64,000 bases of DNA, from NCBI GenBank assembly GCA_021613335.1, contig JAJTWR010000162.1, positions 1 to 64,000 of the forward strand, given 5' to 3'. The notes beneath the pieces were generated by a model, which saw nothing but the letters and a program-made list of their open reading frames with translations, made no database searches and was not told where the DNA came from. Shown piece after piece: positions 44,914-53,857 of the stretch. Each line of letters starts with the position of its first letter. Position 1 is the first letter of the stretch. Origin of the DNA: Whitmania pigra. Taxonomy: Eukaryota; Annelida; Clitellata; Hirudinida; Haemopidae. The translations under genes and the position numbers were made by a program.

Positions 44914-46239
44914 ATGAAAGTAAAAAACTCCTCTTCTAATATTTGCCCAAAAATTAATGTAATAACTCTTGGTTGCTCAAAAAACGTTTACGATAGCGAA
45001 ACGCTAATGGGACAATTACAAAGCAATAACCTGACGGTAGAACACCAGCCGAACAAAATTGGCAAAAACGATATTGTGGTTATTAATACCTGCGGATTTA
45101 TTGATAATGCAAAACAGGAATCTATAGATACCATTTTACAATACAGTCGGCTTAAAAGCCAAGGCAAGGTAGGCAAAGTTTTGGTAACCGGATGTCTTTC
45201 TGAAAGATACAAGACTGAGTTGGAAGCTGAAATAACAAACGTTGATGCTTTTTACGGCGTCAGCGACTTACAAAACATTCTTCGCTCGCTCGGGGCCAAT
45301 TATAAACGCGAACTCATTGGAGAAAGATTATTAACCACCCCATCGCATTATGCCTACTTAAAAATTGCTGAAGGCTGTAATCGTCCTTGCTCTTTTTGCG
45401 CGATCCCGCTTATGCGGGGTAAACATCTGTCTAAAGAGATTAACGAGTTGGTTAACGAAACTGAAATTCTAGCCGCCAACGGCGCCAAAGAAATTATTCT
45501 AATTGCACAAGACTTAACATACTATGGTTTAGATTTATATGGCAAACGCTGTTTGGATGAATTGTTACGTTATTTGTCTGATGTAAACGGCATAGAATGG
45601 ATTCGTTTGCAATACGCTTATCCTTCGGGTTTTCCAATGGAGATTTTAAAGGTTATGAATGAACGGGAAAATATTTGCAAATACCTTGATATGCCTTTGC
45701 AACATATCAACGATAAAATGCTGAAATCGATGCGTAGAGGCATTACCAAGCAAAAAACTCTTGATTTGGTAAACGATATTCGCGCAAAAGTACCCCACAT
45801 AGCTATCCGTACCACTTTAATTTGCGGTTATCCCGGCGAAACGGAAAGCGAGTTTGAGGAAATGTACAACTGGGTACAGCAAACCCGCTTTGATCGTTTA
45901 GGCTGTTTTACCTATTCCCATCAGGAAAAAACGCATGCATATCAACTTACCGATAATGTTGGGGAAGAAATCAAGCAAAAACGCGTTGACGCCATCATGG
46001 AACTACAACAGGATATCTCTTATGAAATTAACCAAAAGAAAATTGGACAAATCTTTAAAGTATTGATAGACAGAAAAGAAGGCAATTTCTTTATTGGCCG
46101 CACCCAGTTTGATTCGCCCGAAGTGGATAATGAAGTACTGATTGAAACTCTATCAGCCAGCGCTGCCGTCGGCAGTTTTGTGAACGTGAAAATTAACCGC
46201 GCCGAAGACTTTGATTTGTATGGAGACATAGTGAAATAG
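44914..46239 (+). CDS. rimO: Ribosomal protein S12 methylthiotransferase RimO
   Basis: 441 residues in three domains: UPF0004 (VITLGCSKNVYDSETLMGQL, with three Cys for the second iron-sulphur cluster), the radical-SAM core (EGCNRPCSFCAIPLMRGKHL, CX3CX2C at about 155) and a C-terminal TRAM domain. It adds a methylthio group to the aspartate of ribosomal protein S12. Last gene of the conserved cluster; the dispersed repeat begins right at its stop codon. Confidence 0.96.
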   Translation: MKVKNSSSNICPKINVITLGCSKNVYDSETLMGQLQSNNLTVEHQPNKIGKNDIVVINTCGFIDNAKQESIDTILQYSRLKSQGKVGKVLVTGCLSERYKTELEAEITNVDAFYGVSDLQNILRSLGANYKRELIGERLLTTPSHYAYLKIAEGCNRPCSFCAIPLMRGKHLSKEINELVNETEILAANGAKEIILIAQDLTYYGLDLYGKRCLDELLRYLSDVNGIEWIRLQYAYPSGFPMEILKVMNERENICKYLDMPLQHINDKMLKSMRRGITKQKTLDLVNDIRAKVPHIAIRTTLICGYPGETESEFEEMYNWVQQTRFDRLGCFTYSHQEKTHAYQLTDNVGEEIKQKRVDAIMELQQDISYEINQKKIGQIFKVLIDRKEGNFFIGRTQFDSPEVDNEVLIETLSASAAVGSFVNVKINRAEDFDLYGDIVK

Positions 46240-46728
46240 GTTTTTTTATAGGGCATAAAATGAAATTTCCTAATTTGGAAAATTAAAAAAAGGGAAAAAA
46301 CGGCCTTAGAGGCCACGTAAAGGCCGTTTTTTAGGTATAATTGCAGAGCCAAATGATAAAACGAAATTTCCAAAAGTTCCATTTACTACCATTTGACTAC
46401 CATTTTGGAGGGCAGTTTTTATAAAAAGCATGGCAAAACCTCCATTTTAGACCCCAAAAATACCATTGGCGGGGCTAAAAACGCGGTTTTTTTGCCCAAT
46501 ATCTCGCCATTTACCGCCATTTTAGCGGTTTTAAACCCGGATCTCTCCAGTAGTATACAAAAACCCCCAAAAACCGCATTTAAAAGGCATTTAAACGCCT
46601 GCCGCTTTTGCGGGGGTAAAACAGGCAAATTTAAGGGCAGATTTAAAGGCTGATTAAAGGCAAAAAACGCCCTTTTAAAAGTTGGCGGTGCATTTGGCGG
46701 TGCATTTAGTGGTTTTTTTGCTACGCGT
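46240..46728 (+). repeat. ~490-bp dispersed noncoding repeat, copy 2
   Basis: Counterpart of 16260-16730, same orientation. It starts at the rimO stop and contains extra pieces such as a cggcctta...aaggccg hairpin (46299-46330; a possible terminator for rimO) and a doubled GGTGCATTT near its right end. An 86-codon frame is open here but closed in copy 1, so I treat it as noncoding. Confidence 0.8.
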
Positions 46729-47012
46729 AAGCGTATTAAAAACGCAGTTAAACGGGGGGTTATGATTATATTTGGCAGGTTAAGTACACTTTTTGCGCAG
46801 TTAAAAAAACGGGGTTTTAGGGTTTAATTACGCTAAAAACGGGGTTTTTAGGCCTGTTGAAATAAAAAAAAATGCGTATGCGCGTTAACGGCGCCTGCGA
46901 TTGACCAAAAAAAGCGCCCGGCGCTTGCGCGCATGGTTGCAACATCAATGATTTTGGTACCGGTTGACCTAGAAGCAACAGCATTATTTCCAAGTTAATT
47001 TGTTTATGTTTT
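46729..47012. other. Noncoding spacer, likely host-prophage junction
   Basis: No gene. Repeated 'aacggggtttt' blocks and a GC-rich stretch (46880-46940). The left end of the Mu-like prophage must lie here or a little before, but I cannot place it without the right end. Confidence 0.5.
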
Positions 47013-47050
47013 GATAATTATCACATGTTCATAATGCGATAATTATCACA
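47013..47050 (+). promoter_or_regulatory. Two GATAATTATCACA repeats at the prophage left end
   Basis: Exact 13-bp direct repeats at 47013-47025 and 47038-47050, 25 bp apart, containing the palindrome GATAATTATC. They lie beyond the 3' end of the repressor gene, where Mu has transposase-binding sites (attL L1-L3). They share GATAATT with the operator-like sites at 47764 and 47935. Confidence 0.5.
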
Positions 47051-47119
47051 AGTATCATACAAAGCAACAAAACATATTTAGGCTTTTAAGGTGTCTCCTA
47101 ATCACACTCAATTCTTTAA

Positions 47120-47929
47120 TTAAGGTTTGATGTTACAAAAATTTTTTTCTATGAAGGTTAAACAAGAGGCTAAACGTTCTTCTGTATGAACTAAAAGCTT
47201 TTTTGTATGAACTAAACTATCTTCTAATTCAGTAATACGCTTATGCATTTCTAAAAGGTTGTTAAATTTTGGCGTAATCTTTAATTTGGCGCTCCAAACT
47301 TCTAAAATATCTTCGTGGTTTATGGTAATGTTGGGGAATTCTTTATTGTCTGACTTTAGGATGAGTTTGTTATCGCTATCCAAACGGTTTATGCAGCGTT
47401 TGACGCATATCCCGTCAGTTTTAGACACTATTATATATACATGGTCGTCTTTAATATCTGCGGGCAGCACCCACTCGCCAACAACTTTATCTCCATTCTC
47501 AAGGGTTTCTTTCATAGACTGGCCGTTGATTTCAAACATCCTGAAGACCCCGTTACTGATGCCAGGCAGGCGGTATGCGGGCAACTGGTGTATATACTCC
47601 GGGTCTGCATAGCCGTTTAAATACCCTGCGGAGGCCTTAACAGGCACAAAAATAATGTTTTCATTGCCTTGGGTATCAACGGTGATAACGGTATGCGGCG
47701 CCGGAATTTCATCTTTTCGCAGCATATTGCCCTGCCCTGTAAGAAGCCATAGCGGGTTATATTGAGGATAATTCTCTACTATTTTAACAAGCCATTTTGC
47801 TTGTATATCGGTATTGTTAGCTATAGCACGAGAGAGAACCCTTTTAGACGCTCCTATTTTCGCCTCTAACGCAGTGACACTAATACCCTCGTTATCAGCA
47901 ATTTTTTTAATATTAAAAACTATATTCAT
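47120..47929 (-). CDS. Phage repressor (helix-turn-helix + S24/LexA-like domain)
   Basis: 269 residues starting at ATG 47929; the frame is open further but antisense to the next gene. N-terminal helix-turn-helix (IKKIADNEGISVTALEAKIG ASKRVLSRAI), then a peptidase-S24-like domain (FEINGQSMKETLENGDKVVG with the Ser-Met, VYIIVSKTDGICVKR with the Lys), then a C-terminal coiled coil. So it can probably be inactivated by RecA-like induction. Divergent from the lytic genes. Confidence 0.88.
   Translation of the reverse strand: MNIVFNIKKIADNEGISVTALEAKIGASKRVLSRAIANNTDIQAKWLVKIVENYPQYNPLWLLTGQGNMLRKDEIPAPHTVITVDTQGNENIIFVPVKASAGYLNGYADPEYIHQLPAYRLPGISNGVFRMFEINGQSMKETLENGDKVVGEWVLPADIKDDHVYIIVSKTDGICVKRCINRLDSDNKLILKSDNKEFPNITINHEDILEVWSAKLKITPKFNNLLEMHKRITELEDSLVHTKKLLVHTEERLASCLTFIEKNFCNIKP
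47764..47777. promoter_or_regulatory. Operator-like site inside the repressor gene
   Basis: GAGGATAATTCTCT, identical to 47935-47948. Near-palindromic (GAG.AT.AT.CTC). 171 bp from the second site, a whole number of helical turns (about 16), compatible with looping by the repressor. Confidence 0.45.
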
Positions 47930-47934
47930 AAAAA

Positions 47935-47948
47935 GAGGATAATTCTCT
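47935..47948. promoter_or_regulatory. Operator-like site between repressor and Ner genes
   Basis: GAGGATAATTCTCT six bases upstream of the repressor start, in the divergent control region. Exact copy of the site within the repressor gene. Confidence 0.55.
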
Positions 47949-48005
47949 TTAAAAGATTTTGAAATGAGGAAAATTATACTTGTGTTTACGCAACCATTTA
48001 CAAAT

Positions 48006-48215
48006 ATGTATAACAATATGGAAGCAACAAAAGAAAAAACGAAATACCCCGCCAATCTGTATTTAAAACAGGCAATAAAAAATTCAGGGCAAACAGTTAA
48101 GCACGTCGCTAAGACTATTGGGTTTAGCCGAAAAATTGTAAGCGATACCATACACGGCCATTACAAAGGAGCAAACATTGTCCCTCTTTTAAGAAAACAT
48201 TTAAACCTTAAATAA
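48006..48215 (+). CDS. Ner-like small DNA-binding protein
   Basis: 69 residues with a helix-turn-helix (NSGQTVKHVAKTIGFSRKIV SDTI). Small, basic, divergent from the repressor and directly before MuA (3-bp gap): the place and size of Ner, which tunes early transcription in Mu. ATGs at 47964, 48006 and 48018 are all possible starts; 48006 leaves the operator region free. Confidence 0.7.
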   Translation: MYNNMEATKEKTKYPANLYLKQAIKNSGQTVKHVAKTIGFSRKIVSDTIHGHYKGANIVPLLRKHLNLK

Positions 48216-48218
48216 ACT

Positions 48219-50249
48219 ATGCCTCACTTTTGGAATAATATTTTAGTTGTTACCAAAGACGAGCTCGTGCCTAACTGGTATAAAACCGAAAATACGCTTA
48301 GATGTAATATAAGAAGATTTTATAACAAAGATTATGGCATTAAAAAAGTAAGCAGAGGGGGCAACGGCCGGCAGCTGCTGATAGCTTTTGACAGTTTAGA
48401 ACCCGCCATAAAAAACAGTCTGGGAGACCCCCGCGCGATAAGCCATATTTTAGAAAGGTTTTATAAAGCAGACGGCGAGGCGGTAAAATTTTACGCAAAC
48501 TTCAGGTTTGAAGACGGGATTTATTTAAATAGAGAATATCAGGAGCGATATGTTGTGAACGCCAGCGTGTTGAAAGCCGCCCTGTGGCTTCGGGCAGCAA
48601 GGCAGAAAGACAGGCGGGGAAAAGGCATGTCGCTGCAAAATGTATTTTCAACCATCGTTTACGACGTGAAAACTTTTAACGAGGTTCTGGCCAAAAAGCA
48701 TCAGCAAACACACACCCTGCCTGCCGGCCCCCGTCAGTTTAAAAAGGTTTTAAAAGACTTTGAAACCTTAGGCTATCAAAGCCTGATCAGCAAAACACAC
48801 AAAAACCAAAACACGCTGAAGGTTACCGGGCAGACTATAGAACTGCTCAACAATATTTTTGCAGGGCAAGACTATAAACCCACCGCCACGGAGGTACACC
48901 GCAAGTATGAAGCTTTTTTAAGCGGTTATTTAACGGTAATTAACAACAACACCGGAGAGTGTTACAGGCCTGAAGAATTTAAAAAACTGAGCGTGTCCAC
49001 AGTAATTAAATACATGGCGCAATGGAGCAACAAAATAGCTACTTACGCCAAACGGAGCGGCAACAGGCAAACGCTAATGGCGCGGTTTAAACCTTATCAC
49101 AGCTTAGAAAAGCCCAAATTTGCGGGCTCTATCCTTTCTATTGACGACCGCCAACCGCCTTTTAAAATGGACAACGGCAAACGGATATGGTTTTATAACG
49201 GCTATGATATCGCCAGCGAATGTTTCACCTGCTGGGTGTACGGAGAAAGCAAAGAAGGCATCATACTGGATTTTTACCGGCAAATGCTGCGTAATTACGC
49301 AGAATGGGGCCTAAACCTGCCTGCCGAGCTGGAATGCGAAATGAGCTTAAACAGTTCTTTTAAAAAGACCTTTTTACAGGAAGGGGTAATGTTTAAACAC
49401 ATAAAAATGGAGGCTAACAACGCGCGGGGCAAGTATATCGAGCGCGTTTTTGGTAAATTAAGATATCAGTATGAAAAGGATAAAAAGGGCTGGCTGGCTC
49501 GCCCCCGCGCTTTGATGGAAAGCAACCAGGCTAAAAAGCCTTTGGAGCAGGCTCCTACGCTGTCGTTTAAAGAGATAGCAGAGAACTGCCTGCGGGATAT
49601 CGAAGCCTGGAACAACGAGCCGCACAGCCTGCATAAAGACAAAAGCCGCTGGCAGGTGTTCCTTGAAAGCCAGCTCCCCGGGCTGCAGCCAACCGATTAT
49701 TTAGCCATCCTGCCCCATCTTGGCTATAAAACCCAAACCAGTTGCAGGGTTGGCCAGGTGCGCTTGCAGAGCGGGCTGTTTTTGCTGGGAGATAAGGGGG
49801 AGATAGCTTTAGGAAAAACGCTCATCGGGCTGATGAAAAAAATTGAAGGGCAGAATATCGACGTGTACTGGCTGGATGATAACGCGGGCAATGTTTTAAA
49901 AGCTTACGCCTTTATCGGCACGCAGCCGGTTTGCGAGCTGGTAAAAAAACCAACCTACAACAGGGCTTCTGTCGAACAAACCGACCGGGATTTGAAAAAC
50001 AAAGAGCTCATCAACGCTTATGTAATTGCCATTGAAACTTATGGCCGCCGGCAACGCCGTTTGATTGACCGGGTAACCCTTATCGACGAAACGCCCAAGC
50101 CTGAAAAAACTTTTATCATACCCGGCTTGCGCCCGCCGCCCATAAGCGATAAGCCGCCGGAGATATTAGAAGAACCGCCCAGTATGGACGACTACTGGCA
50201 ACACGCCCCCCCGCATAGTTTTGTTACCCACATAAGAGACCGATTTTAA
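48219..50249 (+). CDS. Mu-type transposase A
   Basis: 676 residues. N-terminal DNA-binding part (residues 1-130), then the DDE catalytic core: GSILSIDDRQPPFKM (first Asp, about residue 306), the ELECEMSLNSSF region where the second acidic residue lies, and ANNARGKYIERVFGKLRY (catalytic Glu). The C-terminal domain would contact MuB. It carries out replicative transposition of the phage. The length is close to MuA (663). Some blocks (IDDRQPP, EANNARGK) are those of Bacteroidota Mu-like phages. Confidence 0.93.
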   Translation: MPHFWNNILVVTKDELVPNWYKTENTLRCNIRRFYNKDYGIKKVSRGGNGRQLLIAFDSLEPAIKNSLGDPRAISHILERFYKADGEAVKFYANFRFEDGIYLNREYQERYVVNASVLKAALWLRAARQKDRRGKGMSLQNVFSTIVYDVKTFNEVLAKKHQQTHTLPAGPRQFKKVLKDFETLGYQSLISKTHKNQNTLKVTGQTIELLNNIFAGQDYKPTATEVHRKYEAFLSGYLTVINNNTGECYRPEEFKKLSVSTVIKYMAQWSNKIATYAKRSGNRQTLMARFKPYHSLEKPKFAGSILSIDDRQPPFKMDNGKRIWFYNGYDIASECFTCWVYGESKEGIILDFYRQMLRNYAEWGLNLPAELECEMSLNSSFKKTFLQEGVMFKHIKMEANNARGKYIERVFGKLRYQYEKDKKGWLARPRALMESNQAKKPLEQAPTLSFKEIAENCLRDIEAWNNEPHSLHKDKSRWQVFLESQLPGLQPTDYLAILPHLGYKTQTSCRVGQVRLQSGLFLLGDKGEIALGKTLIGLMKKIEGQNIDVYWLDDNAGNVLKAYAFIGTQPVCELVKKPTYNRASVEQTDRDLKNKELINAYVIAIETYGRRQRRLIDRVTLIDETPKPEKTFIIPGLRPPPISDKPPEILEEPPSMDDYWQHAPPHSFVTHIRDRF

Positions 50250-50270
50250 ACCTTCAAACCAAAAAAACCG

Positions 50271-51167
50271 ATGTTACAAATAAGCCAAGAATATAGAACC
50301 AAAGTAGCAGCCGAACTACAAAACCAACGCAGTAATTTCGACGGAACAGACAAGGCTTTTGCCGCGATGTGGGGCATTAATCCCGGGGTTTTCTCCCGGC
50401 TGAAAAAAGGAGAAACAGACGGCCTGCTGAAAGACTCCCAATTTCTAAACATAGGCCGCGAGCTGAATATTAGCCTTGGGGAGAGAAAATGGGTAACGGC
50501 AAGAACAGACGTATTCAACATCATCGAGGAGGATATTCTTTTTTGCCAGGCCCACAGCAAGGCTAAAATTTGCGTGGACGATTGCGGAATTGGCAAAAGC
50601 TATTCGGCAAAATATTTGAGCCGCACGCTTAAAAATTGCTTCTACCTGGACGCCAGCCAGGCCAAAACCAAGCAGCTTTTTGTTCGCCTGCTGGCCAAAA
50701 CCATAGGGGTTGATCACAACGGCAAATACGCGGAGGTAAAAGCGAATATTAAATATTATTTAAAACTCCTGCCCAATCCGATCGTGATTATCGACGAGGC
50801 GGGCGATTTGGATGCAAAGGCCTTTTTAGAATTAAAAGAATTTTGGAACGCTACGGAAAACGCATGCGGCTGGTACATGATTGGGGCCGACGGGTTGAGG
50901 GAGTTGATTAGCAAAGGAGTTCGCAACAAGAAAAACGGCTACAAGGAAATATTTAGCAGATATAGCGAACGCTACACTACTCCCGTCCCTGCCGACAGGC
51001 AAGAGAAACTACATTTTTACCGCAAGCTAATTACCGACGTGCTGTCGGTGAATATGGAAGATAAAACCAGGCTGGAGGAAATAGTGAAACGATGCCTAAC
51101 CATCGGGCAAGACGGGCAGCATGGGGGATTGCGCAGAGCCGAAAGTCTACTTATTTTATATAGTTAA
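50271..51167 (+). CDS. Mu-type transposition ATPase B
   Basis: 298 residues: a helix-turn-helix N-terminus (DKAFAAMWGINPGVFSRLKK) and an AAA ATPase with Walker A VDDCGIGKSYSAKY (about residue 100), Walker B PIVIIDEAGDLD, and an arginine-rich sensor region. It selects target DNA and activates the transposase, and it lies 21 bp after it, as in Mu. Confidence 0.9.
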   Translation: MLQISQEYRTKVAAELQNQRSNFDGTDKAFAAMWGINPGVFSRLKKGETDGLLKDSQFLNIGRELNISLGERKWVTARTDVFNIIEEDILFCQAHSKAKICVDDCGIGKSYSAKYLSRTLKNCFYLDASQAKTKQLFVRLLAKTIGVDHNGKYAEVKANIKYYLKLLPNPIVIIDEAGDLDAKAFLELKEFWNATENACGWYMIGADGLRELISKGVRNKKNGYKEIFSRYSERYTTPVPADRQEKLHFYRKLITDVLSVNMEDKTRLEEIVKRCLTIGQDGQHGGLRRAESLLILYS

Positions 51168-51180
51168 TTAGCAAAAATCC

Positions 51181-51810
51181 ATGCAAAGAATGTACAACAC
51201 AGCTAATTTATATGAGCAAAAATTCAAAGTATTCCCTTTTGAAGGAGATTTTTTAAAAGTTTTTGGCAACCCCACCAACGGGGGTTGCTGGATAGTTTAC
51301 GGCCAAGAAAAAAACGGCAAAACATGGGCGTCGCTACTGCTGGCCAATGCTTTGAAAGAATACGGCAAAACGCTATACATCAGCGCTGAGGAAGGATTCG
51401 ACAAGGATTTTGTAGAGGCATGCAAAAGGGCTCAAATACCTGCAAAATGCAAAGAACTACATTTTTTGCCGTACCAAAGCATAAAGCAGCTTCGGGAAAG
51501 GCTTGGAAAACGGCGGAGTCCCAAAATCGTTTTTTTGGATAATGCTACAATTTATTCAAGCCAAATGCGTCCGAAAGATTTCCAAAGCCTTATAGGAGAT
51601 TTTCCTAAAACGCTTTTTATATTAATTGCGCATGAAGAACGCAACCAACCCTACACTGCATTAGCAAGTTATGCAAAAAAAATTGCCAAGCGCATTATTT
51701 TGGTTAAGGGCCTGGTTTGCGAGATTTCGGGCAGAGGTCCAGGGGGCAGATTAGTAATAGATAAGGAAAAAGCAGCCCTGTGCAACGGACAAGAAATACT
51801 ACAGCCATGA
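51181..51810 (+). CDS. RecA/AAA-type P-loop ATPase of the early operon
   Basis: 209 residues. Walker A in WIVYGQEKNGKTWASLLLAN (about residue 40), Walker B KIVFLDNATIY, and LIAHEERNQPY as a possible sensor. It looks like the small RecA-fold ATPases that accompany phage replication genes. It may load onto DNA during transposition or repair, but its job is not known. ATGA overlap with the next gene. Confidence 0.7.
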   Translation: MQRMYNTANLYEQKFKVFPFEGDFLKVFGNPTNGGCWIVYGQEKNGKTWASLLLANALKEYGKTLYISAEEGFDKDFVEACKRAQIPAKCKELHFLPYQSIKQLRERLGKRRSPKIVFLDNATIYSSQMRPKDFQSLIGDFPKTLFILIAHEERNQPYTALASYAKKIAKRIILVKGLVCEISGRGPGGRLVIDKEKAALCNGQEILQP

Positions 51811-52286
51811 AACTACGTACATCATTACGAAAAAACGAAGGAAAAACGCATTTAAAAATGGTAAAGCGACAAAACAAAGCCCAGGCGGAAGAAATATGCA
51901 GGCTTATCGGCTGGACGCAGGAACAATATTGCGTCCACCAGTTTGAAGTTTACGAAAAGGTATTGAAACGCCGCTTTTCGGGGCAAGAGGATTGTTTGTT
52001 GAACCGGGCGATGTACAGCGAACTGATGAGCGGATTTTTCAAAAACGAATGGAGCAAACGCAACCAAACCGAATTTTTACCTTTTGCTAAGGAACATTTT
52101 CACCTTTCTCCAAGCTATGTAGACCCTAACAATGGCCTGTGTATCGCGTGGGATTACGATTACCAGCAAGAAATGGCGTTGTTGGCAGATGAATATATGT
52201 ATTGCCACAATACTTGTTTGTTAATTAACGACAAGGCTTTTATGGCCCGGCTAAATTATACTTTGAATTTAATTTTTAGCAAATGA
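51807..52286 (+). CDS. Unknown early phage protein
   Basis: 159 residues from ATG 51807, which overlaps the preceding stop by 4 bp. A basic N-terminus, then YCVHQFEVYEKVLKRRFSGQ and a C-terminal helical region with several Cys/Tyr. No family recognised. ATGA-coupled to the next gene as well. Confidence 0.6.
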   Translation: MKLRTSLRKNEGKTHLKMVKRQNKAQAEEICRLIGWTQEQYCVHQFEVYEKVLKRRFSGQEDCLLNRAMYSELMSGFFKNEWSKRNQTEFLPFAKEHFHLSPSYVDPNNGLCIAWDYDYQQEMALLADEYMYCHNTCLLINDKAFMARLNYTLNLIFSK

Positions 52287-52504
52287 AATGGTTCGACCAA
52301 ACCGATCTCGAAACCCCCTACAAGGCCCTTGCCCAGGTAGAGCGTATGGCGGATGACAAAAAGGTAAAAATAATGGAGTCGGTAAGGTTTGCCGGCAAAG
52401 ATGAAGCCTTAGCCTACTTCCATGCATGCAAAGGCCGGTGCATCGTCAGTCATCACGATTATCACAGAGAGAAGACCAAAATTATTGCTTATAAATACAA
52501 ATGA
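52283..52504 (+). CDS. Unknown small early phage protein
   Basis: 73 residues (MKWFDQTDLETPYKALAQVE ...), ending basic. No known domain. It overlaps both neighbours by 4 bp (ATGA), the typical packing of this operon. Confidence 0.55.
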   Translation: MKWFDQTDLETPYKALAQVERMADDKKVKIMESVRFAGKDEALAYFHACKGRCIVSHHDYHREKTKIIAYKYK

Positions 52505-53025
52505 ACATGAAAAACGGGCAAGAAATTATTCCGGCGCAGGAAATCATCGAAAGGGTTTGCAAGGTCTTGAAAGCGAATATGCAGGAAATTCAGGGGCCAG
52601 TTCGCAACAAACAAAATTCAGAAATTCGTTTTATTCTTTTCAAATTGCTCAAACAACAGCTAAATCTGTCATACAAAAACATCGGAGGCCTGTTTAACCG
52701 AAACTACAGCACGGTTATCCATGGGGTAAATATTTTTAAAAATTTGGTTTTCTGCAGGGATAAAGCCTTTTTGGCAAAAATAGAAAAAGTGGAGTCCGAA
52801 TTTCCGGAATTCCGTTTTTTCGAACAGCCAACGTTAGAAACCGCATTGTTGGAAATGGAAACCGTCCAGCAGGGTATTATCCGGCAGTTAAATCAAGGGC
52901 GCTGCGATTTTGACAAGCATGTATTATATCGAAAATTAAGCGAAACGCTTCTAAAAAAAGAAATTATTTACAAAAAATTACTAAAACAAAACTCAACCCA
53001 TGAAGAAAATGAAAAACGAATATGA
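52501..53025 (+). CDS. Phage protein with a DnaA domain-IV-like helix-turn-helix
   Basis: 174 residues. Residues about 36-80 (EIRFILFKLLKQQLNLSYKN IGGLFNRNYSTVIHGVNIFK) match the DNA-binding domain IV of DnaA, including the YSTVIHG version of the DHSTVIHA signature that contacts the DnaA box. No AAA domain is present. The rest is a helical coil. It could bind DnaA boxes and recruit or compete with host initiation. Confidence 0.75.
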   Translation: MNMKNGQEIIPAQEIIERVCKVLKANMQEIQGPVRNKQNSEIRFILFKLLKQQLNLSYKNIGGLFNRNYSTVIHGVNIFKNLVFCRDKAFLAKIEKVESEFPEFRFFEQPTLETALLEMETVQQGIIRQLNQGRCDFDKHVLYRKLSETLLKKEIIYKKLLKQNSTHEENEKRI

Positions 53026-53206
53026 GGGCTTGTTCAATTATTACCGAGACAGCTATGTAATGGTAATTAACGACCGGCATCCTTTTTTCACCTCAACAGG
53101 CATGATTACAAGCTACGACCATACCGGGCTGGTAATGAAATCATTTGCTACCCAAGAGCAATTTTTCGTGCAGCCCAAAGACTTGAAAATTACAAAAAGA
53201 ATATAA
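53000..53206 (+). CDS. Unknown small phage protein
   Basis: 68 residues starting inside the end of the previous gene (26-bp overlap; a second ATG follows two codons later at 53006). Beta-rich: SYVMVINDRHPFFTSTGMIT ... GLVMKSFATQEQFFVQPKDL, like a small SH3/Hfq-like barrel. Function unknown. Confidence 0.55.
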   Translation: MKKMKNEYEGLFNYYRDSYVMVINDRHPFFTSTGMITSYDHTGLVMKSFATQEQFFVQPKDLKITKRI

Positions 53207-53207
53207 T

Positions 53208-53846
53208 ATGAACGCATTAGACAACCTAGCTACGGCCGAAATAGAGGCTCTATTGGCTAAGCGAAAAAAACAAGAGAAAGAAAAAAGAGAGCGGGAAAAA
53301 ATTTTTTTCGAAAGAGAAAAAAACGAATTGATAGAGAACCTTTTCATAGAAGCCGAGCATTTGGCATTGGCCGCCGGCAGGTTCAAAAACAAGTGTCACC
53401 AGGCAATGGAAACGCAAAAACAAAAGTTAGACCAGTACGGCGGCATTAGAAGCAACAGCAAAGGCGGTTTTTCTATTTTCCATACCGACGGGACCAAACG
53501 AATAACCCGGCGCAGAGACACTGATCCGGTTTGGGACGAACGGGGGCAAAAAGCCGTTAGCCTGATTAAGGATTTTTTGGGTGATACGGTGAAAAAAAGA
53601 GATGCCAAGCTTCACGATATTTTGTTAGGCTTTTTGGAGCGCAACCACAACGGGGATTTGGAATATTCAAAAGTAATGGAGCTGCTGAAACACGAAGACA
53701 AATTTAACGACTCCCGCTGGAAAGAGGGATTGCAGTTGATCAAAGAAAGCTACTCGCTGGGTTTCAAGTCGTTCACATACGAATTCAAGCAAAAAGACAA
53801 AGAGGGAAAATGGAAAGCTATCAACCTTAATTTTTCCAGCTTATAA
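53208..53846 (+). CDS. DUF3164 family phage protein
   Basis: 212 residues: a charged N-terminal coiled coil (KKRKKQEKEKREREKI type), then the DUF3164 core (QYGGIRSNSKGGFSIFHTDG TKRITRR, ERGQKAVSLIKDFL, NDSRWKEGLQLIKESY). DUF3164 is characteristic of Mu-like early regions; function not known. One base after the previous gene. Confidence 0.85.
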   Translation: MNALDNLATAEIEALLAKRKKQEKEKREREKIFFEREKNELIENLFIEAEHLALAAGRFKNKCHQAMETQKQKLDQYGGIRSNSKGGFSIFHTDGTKRITRRRDTDPVWDERGQKAVSLIKDFLGDTVKKRDAKLHDILLGFLERNHNGDLEYSKVMELLKHEDKFNDSRWKEGLQLIKESYSLGFKSFTYEFKQKDKEGKWKAINLNFSSL

Positions 53847-53857
53847 TTTCGATCATC

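Noticed and set aside
46393..46653. 86-codon plus-strand frame inside the dispersed repeat
   Set aside because: The matching frame in the other copy (16.4-16.7 kb) has stops and indels, so no protein is conserved.
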